64,000 nt of DNA from Streptomyces sp. NBC_00820 (GTDB lineage: Bacteria; Actinomycetota; Actinomycetes; Streptomycetales; Streptomycetaceae): contig NZ_CP108882.1 of NCBI RefSeq assembly GCF_036347055.1, forward strand, positions 5,188,501 to 5,252,500. The letters run 5' to 3'. A program made the position numbers and the translations under genes. Positions 1 through 5,691 of this stretch are shown in pieces. Each line of letters opens with the position of its first letter. Position 1 is the stretch's first letter. Under the pieces are notes generated by a model that saw only the letters and a program-made list of their open reading frames with translations, had not been told where the DNA came from and did not search any database.

Positions 1-788
1 CCGGCCGCCAGGCGGTCGGTGCTGTCCGGCGGAGGCAGGACGTGGACCGCGGGGCTGGGGTTCTCCCAGCCCAGGGCGTCGTACGTGCCGTGCTGGAGAG
101 GAATTCCGAGCTCGGCCGCCGACGCGCGGAAGGGGGCGCCCAGTTCGGGGAGGTCGCGGGTCAACTGCACCCAGCTGCCGCCCACATCGGTGCTGTGCAG
201 GGAGCACTGGAGGACCGGCCGCGATTCGTCGATCACCTCGAACAGCGTCCGCGTCTCCGGGAGCGGCCGCGCGGCGATCGGCGCCCACTCCGGCTGTTCC
301 GCGGCGATCGGGCGGTAGGCGGTGCGGTAGTAGTGGCTCAGGGTGGGGGCGGCCGTCGGTTCGTCGGCCGTGGGGGGCGTTCCTTCGGCGGTGGCCAAGC
401 TGGGTGCGTCGCCCAGGCTGGGTGCCGTGCCCTCGCTCGGCGCCGTGCCCTCACTGAGTGCGCCGCACTCGCTCAGCGCCGCGCCGTCCGGGTCGAGGCA
501 CAGGATGATGTCCCAGGTGACAGCGGCGGGGTCGGTCGCCGGGGACCGCCGGTCGCCGCGTGCCACCCGCTCCGCCAGCGCCAGCGCGGTCGCGCCGCCG
601 ACCGGCTCGTCGGGGTGCGGTCCGGCGACCACCAGGATGTGGCGCGGCCCGTGCCCCACGGACAGCATCAGGATCGGACGTCCCGCGCGGGACGTCCCGA
701 CCCGGCGCAGCCGGCCGGTTCCGGGGAACCGGGAGACCAGCCGCCGCGCCGACTCGGTGACCTCCGCGACCGTGGGGTAGCGGTCCAT
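1..788 (-). CDS. M14-family zinc carboxypeptidase-like protein (partial, C-terminus beyond window)
   Basis: About 262 codons are read on the minus strand from ATG 788 to the left edge. The frame has the hallmarks of a zinc carboxypeptidase of the M14/MpaA type: a GPHPDEP segment giving the HxxE zinc pair (H58, E61) after a hydrophobic strand (HILVVAG), and a later LHSTDVGGSW segment (H198) fitting the third zinc ligand. The catalytic glutamate would lie beyond the edge. Between the ligands is a low-complexity insert with SEGTAPS-type repeats. It starts 13 nt after the stop of the 25-residue peptide gene, with no strong ribosome binding site, suggesting translational coupling. By inference it trims the C-terminus of the neighbouring peptide or of a derived product. 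The family call is from motifs only. Confidence 0.7.
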   Translation of the reverse strand, partial: MDRYPTVAEVTESARRLVSRFPGTGRLRRVGTSRAGRPILMLSVGHGPRHILVVAGPHPDEPVGGATALALAERVARGDRRSPATDPAAVTWDIILCLDPDGAALSECGALSEGTAPSEGTAPSLGDAPSLATAEGTPPTADEPTAAPTLSHYYRTAYRPIAAEQPEWAPIAARPLPETRTLFEVIDESRPVLQCSLHSTDVGGSWVQLTRDLPELGAPFRASAAELGIPLQHGTYDALGWENPSPAVHVLPPPDSTDRLAA

Positions 789-801
789 CGGGCGGGTCAG
801 G

Positions 802-879
802 TCAGGAACCGCCGTTGCCACCGCTGTCGCCGGTGGTCTCCTTCTTGTCCAGCGGACGGATCTCGATCTTGTTCGGCAT
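802..879 (-). CDS. Small RiPP-precursor-like peptide, 25 aa, ending Gly-Gly-Ser
   Basis: The frame runs from ATG 879 to TGA 802 with a good ribosome binding site (GGAAGGGA, about 6 nt upstream). The N-terminal half begins MPNKIEIRPLDKK, a short beta-strand-like, charged leader. The C-terminal half is Thr/Gly/Ser/Asn only apart from one Asp, and ends GDSGGNGGS. It lies between a carboxypeptidase gene downstream on the same strand and divergently transcribed E1-like and M50 genes that carry RRE-like domains. This is the layout expected for a ribosomally made, modified peptide. Removing the last Ser would leave a C-terminal Gly-Gly, the tail normally adenylated by E1/ThiF enzymes. Precursor identity is an inference from context. 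I do not recognise the peptide family. Confidence 0.6.
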   Translation of the reverse strand: MPNKIEIRPLDKKETTGDSGGNGGS

Positions 880-939
880 GTCGTGTCCCTTCCGGTGGTG
901 GCCGTGCCGTGCCGTGCAGGAGATTGATGTGCTCTTGCC

Positions 940-969
940 AGGCTTCGCGTCGGGGGTGACTGTTGTCAA
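940..969 (-). promoter_or_regulatory. Possible promoter of the peptide-carboxypeptidase pair
   Basis: The minus strand has a consensus -35 hexamer TTGACA at 969-964. An 18-nt spacer leads to AAGCCT (945-940), which fits the actinobacterial -10 pattern only at its A and final T. The whole divergent gap between the peptide start (879) and the earliest possible start of the E1-like gene (963) is just 83 bp, so promoter elements for both strands must overlap here. Confidence 0.3.
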
Positions 970-2246
970 CGACCGGTGCCGCCGGAGGAGCCGGTGCTGA
1001 CGAGATTGGCGTGAAGATGACGCTGCGAGCGATGCGACGGCCTCGGATCAAGCCCGAGCACCGGGCCTACCGGACGGTGGACGGCCACGTAAGGATCGGG
1101 AGCGTCGTCCACGGCATCGGGTCCGAGGTCAAGGACCCCGACGGCTGGGTGTGGACGCTGGTCGAGGTCATGGACGGCACGCGGGACGCCGAGGACATCG
1201 TCGCCGAGGTGTCCCGTCGCCATCCGGGACTGCGGTTACCGGCCCCGGACATCGTCCGGGCGATGACGGACCTGACCACGGCCGGGTTCGTGGAGGACGC
1301 CGGTGCCGCGCCGCCGGCGGAGCTGTCCGAGCGGGAACGGGAGCGGTACGGCCGGGGCATGACGCTGCTGCGCTGGATGGATCTGCGGCCGCGGGAGAGT
1401 GCCTGGGAGCCGCAGGTGCGGCTGCGCCGGGCCCGGGTCCTGCTGGTCGGTGTCGGCGGTACCGGCGGAGCGGCCGCCCGGGACCTGGTGGCCTCCGGGG
1501 TGGGGCGGCTGCACTGCGTCGACCCGGACGTCGTCGAGCTGTCCAACCTCAACCGGCAGACGCTCTTCCGTGAGGACGACCTCGGTACGGCCAAGGTCGA
1601 CGCGGCGCTGACGGCGTTGCGCGCGCTGAACTCGGACACGGAGGTCACGGGTGAGCGCCGGGAGGTACGCGGACCGGCGGACCTCGAAGCCCTGCTGACC
1701 GGTGCCCCCGGCGGTTCCGGCGACCCCCGCGGCTCCCGTGCCCTCGGCGGCAGACCGGCGTGCAGCAGACCGGCGTACGACGTGCTGCTGCTGGCCGCCG
1801 ACCGCCCCGCCGTCATCCGCAGATGGGCCAACCAGGTCTGTCTGGCATCCGGCACCCCGTGGGCCGAAGCCGGTTACCGCGGCCCGCTGGTGAGTGTCGG
1901 GGTCTTCACGCCCGGCCGGGGCGCGTGCTGGGAGTGCCTGCGCATCGCCGAGGCCGAGCGGCGCGATCTGCGGCTCGCGCCCGGACAGGACGAGGACGTC
2001 GCCTCGCCCCGGATGCCGTGGAACCCGGCCAACGCCGTGACCGCGGGTCTGTCCGGCGGTCTGCTGGCCCATGCCGCCATCGCGCTGCTGTGCGGCATCC
2101 CGCGGATCGACCCCGGATACCGCTCCGGCCTCAACCTCATGCTGCCCGGCGACGCGATCATGCAGCGCTCGGACCGCCGCCCCGACTGCCCCGCCTGCGG
2201 AACGGAACCGTCCGGGGACGGGGAGGCCCCGGGAGACCACCCGTGA
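963..2246 (+). CDS. E1/ThiF-like adenylating enzyme with N-terminal RRE-like domain
   Basis: The protein is up to 427 aa. Residues about 24-120 resemble the PqqD/RRE-like leader-binding region of TOMM-type ThiF proteins. The E1 fold follows, with the nucleotide-binding GVGGTGG loop (G163-G169), a VELSNLNRQ segment containing the conserved arginine, and LGTAKVDAA with the conserved lysine. Two zinc-type cysteine pairs are intact (C322/C325 and C409/C412). The likely reaction is ATP-dependent adenylation of a peptide C-terminus. A TTA leucine codon lies at 1236-1238. The TTG start at 963 is chosen because GGGGGTGA lies 3 nt upstream. GTG 1011 or ATG 1017 are alternatives with poor binding sites. 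The stop overlaps the next start (GTGA). Confidence 0.75.
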   Translation: MSTTGAAGGAGADEIGVKMTLRAMRRPRIKPEHRAYRTVDGHVRIGSVVHGIGSEVKDPDGWVWTLVEVMDGTRDAEDIVAEVSRRHPGLRLPAPDIVRAMTDLTTAGFVEDAGAAPPAELSERERERYGRGMTLLRWMDLRPRESAWEPQVRLRRARVLLVGVGGTGGAAARDLVASGVGRLHCVDPDVVELSNLNRQTLFREDDLGTAKVDAALTALRALNSDTEVTGERREVRGPADLEALLTGAPGGSGDPRGSRALGGRPACSRPAYDVLLLAADRPAVIRRWANQVCLASGTPWAEAGYRGPLVSVGVFTPGRGACWECLRIAEAERRDLRLAPGQDEDVASPRMPWNPANAVTAGLSGGLLAHAAIALLCGIPRIDPGYRSGLNLMLPGDAIMQRSDRRPDCPACGTEPSGDGEAPGDHP

Positions 2247-3505
2247 CCGGCACCGCGGCGGAGGACCGTCCCCGCATCGAGCCGTCGACCCGCGTCCTGC
2301 TGCACGATCTGGCGGTGCGGCGCGACCGGGACGAGTGGATCGTTGGCCGCATGGCCACCCGCACCTTCGTCGCCATGCCGGCGGCCGGGGCACGGGCGGT
2401 GGAACTCCTGGGCCAGGAACTGAGCGTGTCCCGTACGGCGCGGATGCTGCGTGACGAGACCGGTGAGGAGTTCGAGATCACGGACTTCGTCAGGGATCTG
2501 ACCGCTCTGGGGTTCGTGGCGCGGATCGGGGACACGCCGGTCCCGGACGGCGAAGCGCCACGCGCGTCACTGCCGTGGCTGCGTCCCCGCCATGTGCGGT
2601 TCGCCCTGCATCCGGTGCTCCCCGTGTTCGCCGGTGCGCTGCTGGCGGCCGCCGTCGCCGTCCTGATCCGCCGTCCCGCACTGCTGCCGGGCTATCGCGA
2701 CCTGCTGTGGAGTCGGCACGGCAGCCTGGTCCTGCTCTCCGGGGCGGCGGCCGGGTGGGCGCTGGTGCTGGCCCACGAGCTGGCGCACCTGGTCACCGCC
2801 CGCGCCGCGGGCGTGCCGGGGAGGATACGGCTGGGCACCCGGCTGCAGTTCCTCGTCATGCAGACCGACATCAGCGGCATCGAGCTCGCGCCCCGCCGCC
2901 ACCGGCTGACGGCCTACCTGGCCGGCATCGCCCTCAACGTGTCCGTCGCGTCGTCCATGATCCTGGTCCTCGCCCTGACGGGCACCGGGACGACGGCCCA
3001 CCGGCTGCTGTCCGCCGCCCTGCTGCTGGCCCTGCTGCCGCTGCCCTTCCAGCTCATGGTGTTCACCCGTACGGACCTGTACTTCGTCCTCCAGGACCTC
3101 ACCGGCTGCCGGAACCTGTACGGCGACGGTCTCGCCTACGCCCACTACGTCTTCCGGCGGGCGCTGCGGTCACCGCGCTCACCACGCTCCGGCGGGACCG
3201 GCGAACCCACCCGGGCCGGTGACCCGAGCACCCGGCTGCCCGCGCACGAGCGCCGGGCCGTCCGCCTCTACAGCGTCGTCCTCGTCGTCGGCACGGTGGT
3301 CTGCCTGACGTTCATGGCCGCTGTCACCCTGCCCGCCGACATCACCTTGCTGGTCCGCGCGGCGCGGGCACTCGGGCCGGAGCACGGCCTCGCGGCCAAC
3401 GCCGACGGGGCGGCGGTGCTGGTCACACTGGGCGGGGTCAACGTCCTCTGGGCGGTCACCCGGTGGCGCGAGCGCCGCTCACGCGCGTCCGCGAAAGCGG
3501 CCTGA
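2243..3505 (+). CDS. M50-type membrane zinc metalloprotease with N-terminal PqqD-like domain
   Basis: The protein is 420 aa and starts at GTG 2243, overlapping the E1-like stop by 4 nt. Residues about 12-95 form a winged-helix-like PqqD/RRE domain (RVLLHDLAVRRDRDEWIVGR, then ITDFVRDLTALGFV). The remainder is membrane-embedded: hydrophobic segments surround the zinc motif HELAH (H178, E179, H182). A later FTRTDLYFVLQDL segment supplies the third-ligand aspartate (D278) expected of site-2-protease-like M50 enzymes. Three or more further transmembrane helices follow. It is expected to cleave a peptide at or within the membrane. Given the RRE-like domain and coupling to the E1 gene, the likely substrate is the 25-residue peptide or its modified form (inference). 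Confidence 0.75.
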   Translation: MTGTAAEDRPRIEPSTRVLLHDLAVRRDRDEWIVGRMATRTFVAMPAAGARAVELLGQELSVSRTARMLRDETGEEFEITDFVRDLTALGFVARIGDTPVPDGEAPRASLPWLRPRHVRFALHPVLPVFAGALLAAAVAVLIRRPALLPGYRDLLWSRHGSLVLLSGAAAGWALVLAHELAHLVTARAAGVPGRIRLGTRLQFLVMQTDISGIELAPRRHRLTAYLAGIALNVSVASSMILVLALTGTGTTAHRLLSAALLLALLPLPFQLMVFTRTDLYFVLQDLTGCRNLYGDGLAYAHYVFRRALRSPRSPRSGGTGEPTRAGDPSTRLPAHERRAVRLYSVVLVVGTVVCLTFMAAVTLPADITLLVRAARALGPEHGLAANADGAAVLVTLGGVNVLWAVTRWRERRSRASAKAA

Positions 3506-3928
3506 ACGCGCCCGAACGCGGCCCTTCCGGGACGCCCGCGGACACCCACGGACGCCCGCGGACGCCCGCGGACACCCACGGACGCCCGCGGACGCCCGCG
3601 GACACCCACGGACGCCCACGGACGCCCACGGACGCGCACCGGACCGGTCCGGGCCGCCGGGCCCGGCCGCCGAAGCGTCCGGGCGGGGTACGAGGAGACC
3701 GGGGACCAGAACGAAAAGGCGTCCCGACCTGCGAAGACGCGGATCGTGCGGTGTACTGGCCGCGACGGTCCGCCGGCCGGCCGCGGTACTCCCGGGCCGG
3801 CGCGGAAGGGCCGTCCCGGGACGGCGGGACTCAGGTCCGGGACAGGGTGCCACCGCGGTGTATGCGCCTGTCACGGGCAGGTCTAATGTCGGATCTGACA
3901 GGGCCAGAACGATGGGAGGCAGTCGGCG
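3506..3928. other. Intergenic region after the M50 gene
   Basis: No convincing gene is seen. The region opens with a contiguous 10-bp tandem repeat (3531-3640, listed separately). A perfect 16-bp palindrome GCCGTCCCGGGACGGC at 3810-3825 has no loop or T-tract. The last 60 bp hold a possible -10 (TAATGT, about 3893-3898) and the binding site GGGAGG (3912-3917) for the NfeD-like gene. Confidence 0.5.
3531..3640. repeat. Tandem 10-bp repeat, about 11 contiguous units
   Basis: The unit is GACGCCCGCG with variants GACACCCACG and GACGCCCACG. A 30-bp higher-order pattern (GACGCCCGCG, GACACCCACG, GACGCCCGCG) appears about two and a half times before it degenerates. It begins 25 bp after the M50 stop codon. 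Units abut without spacers, so this is not a CRISPR array. The period is close to one DNA helical turn. Confidence 0.9.
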
Positions 3929-4180
3929 ATGGCACAGGACGAGGCCGTGATCGGCTGTACGGGGGAGCTGCTCATCGCCACACGTGGATCCGCCGGTCCC
4001 GGCGAGATCCTGGTGCGGGTCAGAGGCGGCTCCGAGACCTTCCTCGCCTGGTCGCAGGAGCCCCTGCCGCTCGGAGCGACCGTGCTCGTGGTCGATTCCC
4101 GAGGGTGCCGTGAGGTCGACGTCATCAAATGGGGCGATCCGTTGGACACGTTGGGCGGCCTGGCCGCCGACGTCGACTGA
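3929..4180 (+). CDS. Small NfeD-like (OB-fold) protein
   Basis: The protein is 83 aa and starts at ATG 3929 after GGGAGG. It is a small beta-rich protein (GCTGELLIATRG, then GEILVRVRGG, then LGATVLVVDSRG) resembling the soluble C-terminal OB-fold of NfeD proteins, without the usual membrane segments. NfeD proteins accompany SPFH/flotillin scaffolds. The next gene, 14 nt downstream, is indeed an SPFH protein, so the two are probably co-transcribed and act together at membrane microdomains. The assignment rests on length, fold-like pattern and neighbour. Confidence 0.65.
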   Translation: MAQDEAVIGCTGELLIATRGSAGPGEILVRVRGGSETFLAWSQEPLPLGATVLVVDSRGCREVDVIKWGDPLDTLGGLAADVD

Positions 4181-4194
4181 GGAGACGAAGCAGT

Positions 4195-5382
4195 ATGTTC
4201 GGTTACCGCGTTCCCGCTCCCGACGAGGCGATGCTGATCTCGGGTGGGCGGCGGGGACTGGGGGGCGCGCCGTTCCGGGTGGTGACGGGGCACGGCAAGT
4301 TCGTGCTTCCGGTCTTCCGCAAGGTCCGCTTCCTCACGCTGTCGATGTGCGAGGCCGAGGTCACCGAGACCTGTGTCACCAAGCAGGGCATCGCGTTGCA
4401 CGTCCGTGCCGTCATCGCCTTCAAGGTCGGCAACGACAGCGAGAGCATCATCAACGCAGGACAGCGGTTCCTCTCCGACCAGGAGCAGATGTCGGTCCTG
4501 ACCGGCCGGATCTTCGCCGGCCACCTGCGCGCCATCATCGGCTCCATGACGGTCGAGGAGATCGTCACGGAGCGGCAGAAGCTCGCCGCGGAGGTGCTGG
4601 ACACCTCCAAGACGGAGATGGCGAAGATCGGCCTGATCGTGGACTCGCTGCAGATCCAGTCGATCGACGACGGCGACACCGGCTACATCGACGCGATGTC
4701 CGCGCCGCACAAGGCGGCCATCCAGCGGCAGGCCCAGATCGCTCAGGCCCAGGCCAACCAGGCCGCCGCCGAGGCGGAGCAGGACGCGGCCCGCAAGCAG
4801 GCCGAGTACGCCCGGCAGACCGCGGTGGTCCGGGCGGAGTACTCGGCCCAGGTGGACCGCGCTCAGGCGGAGGCCGCCCAGGCCGGACCGCTGGCGCAGG
4901 CGCACGCACAGCAGGAGGTGCTGGCCGCTCAGACCGAACTGGCCCAGCGCCAGGCCAAGTTGCGCCAGCAGCAGCTGGTCGCGGAGGTCGTGAAGCCCGC
5001 GGAGGCCGAGGCGGAGCGGGTCAGGATTCTTGCCGCGGCCGAGGCGCAGCGGATGAGGATCCAGGCCGAGGCGGCGGCCTCGCACGACCGCGTCGCCCTC
5101 GACCGGATGCTGATCGACCAGCTCCCGCTGATCGTGAAGGAGGCCGCGGGAGGTCTGGCCGGCGCCAACGTCAACGTCCTGAACGGCGCGGACGGACTCG
5201 GCGAGATCGCGGCCGGCCTGGTCGCCCAGGGCCTGACGATCCTGGACTCGGTCCGGCAGAACCTCAACGGCCAGAACAGCCAGGGCGGTCAGAAGACGGC
5301 CGACCGCCCCGAGCAGGTCAACGGCAGGCTGGAGCTGCAGGGCCCGCGCGCGGACGAGCGGGAGACCGGCGGGGAGAAGTAG
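4195..5382 (+). CDS. SPFH/flotillin-like protein
   Basis: The protein is 395 aa from ATG 4195 (AGGAGA 8 nt upstream). The N-terminal SPFH/band-7 domain spans about residues 5-185 and includes KFVLPVFRKVRFL, CVTKQGIALHVRAVIAFKV and IVDSLQIQSIDDG. It is followed by a long Ala/Glu/Gln-rich coiled coil (about 190-310) with regularly repeated Gln/Ala heptads. Residues 320-360 are Gly/Asn/Leu-rich, as in flotillin tails, and the extreme C-terminus is polar. No signal peptide is seen. Flotillins organise membrane domains and cell-envelope functions. It pairs with the NfeD-like gene upstream. A hairpin at 5535-5566 probably ends the operon. Confidence 0.85.
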   Translation: MFGYRVPAPDEAMLISGGRRGLGGAPFRVVTGHGKFVLPVFRKVRFLTLSMCEAEVTETCVTKQGIALHVRAVIAFKVGNDSESIINAGQRFLSDQEQMSVLTGRIFAGHLRAIIGSMTVEEIVTERQKLAAEVLDTSKTEMAKIGLIVDSLQIQSIDDGDTGYIDAMSAPHKAAIQRQAQIAQAQANQAAAEAEQDAARKQAEYARQTAVVRAEYSAQVDRAQAEAAQAGPLAQAHAQQEVLAAQTELAQRQAKLRQQQLVAEVVKPAEAEAERVRILAAAEAQRMRIQAEAAASHDRVALDRMLIDQLPLIVKEAAGGLAGANVNVLNGADGLGEIAAGLVAQGLTILDSVRQNLNGQNSQGGQKTADRPEQVNGRLELQGPRADERETGGEK

Positions 5383-5691
5383 CGGACGTCAGGCGCCGCA
5401 CCGTACCGCGCGGCGCCATCCCGTACCGCGCGGCGCCGTGCCGCAACGGTCCCGCCCCGCACCGCTCCTTGCCGCGCCGCAAGGCGATTCGCGCCGCGTC
5501 ACCGTGCGCCGCCCCGCTGGAGACTTCTGATCCAGAACGGCACCGCCCCCAGGGGTGGTGCCGTTCGCCGCTCCGGCCGCGTTGTCAGTGCCGCCTGCCA
5601 TCATCCCGGCCATGTTCTACGACGCTCAGGTGCACGCATCCCGCAGACATGAACCGTTCGTCCAGGCGGAGTTCGCCGGTGCGGGGCACCG
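5383..5691. other. Intergenic region between the SPFH and DUF4132 genes
   Basis: It holds a direct repeat of CCGTACCGCGCGGCGCC (twice, about 5400-5440), the hairpin at 5535-5566, and a 27-codon open frame (ATG 5612 to TGA 5695) whose stop overlaps the GTG start of the next gene. That short frame lacks a clear ribosome binding site and is not called as a gene. Confidence 0.5.
5535..5566 (+). terminator. Hairpin terminator after the SPFH gene
   Basis: A perfect GAACGGCACC / GGTGCCGTTC stem is extended by an inner CCCC/GGGG pairing. There is no T-tract, as is common in Streptomyces. Confidence 0.6.

Noticed and set aside
42..959. Long plus-strand open frame opposite the carboxypeptidase
   Set aside because: Arg/Gly/Ala-rich composition without homology. 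The minus strand encodes clear M14 motifs and the small peptide over the same interval.
3268..3639. Repeat protein encoded by the 10-bp array (ASVGVRGRP-type repeats, minus strand)
   Set aside because: Antisense to the M50 gene end, with no ribosome binding site; the repeats simply keep all frames open.
3531..3640. CRISPR array
   Set aside because: The 10-bp units are contiguous with no spacers, and no cas genes are nearby.
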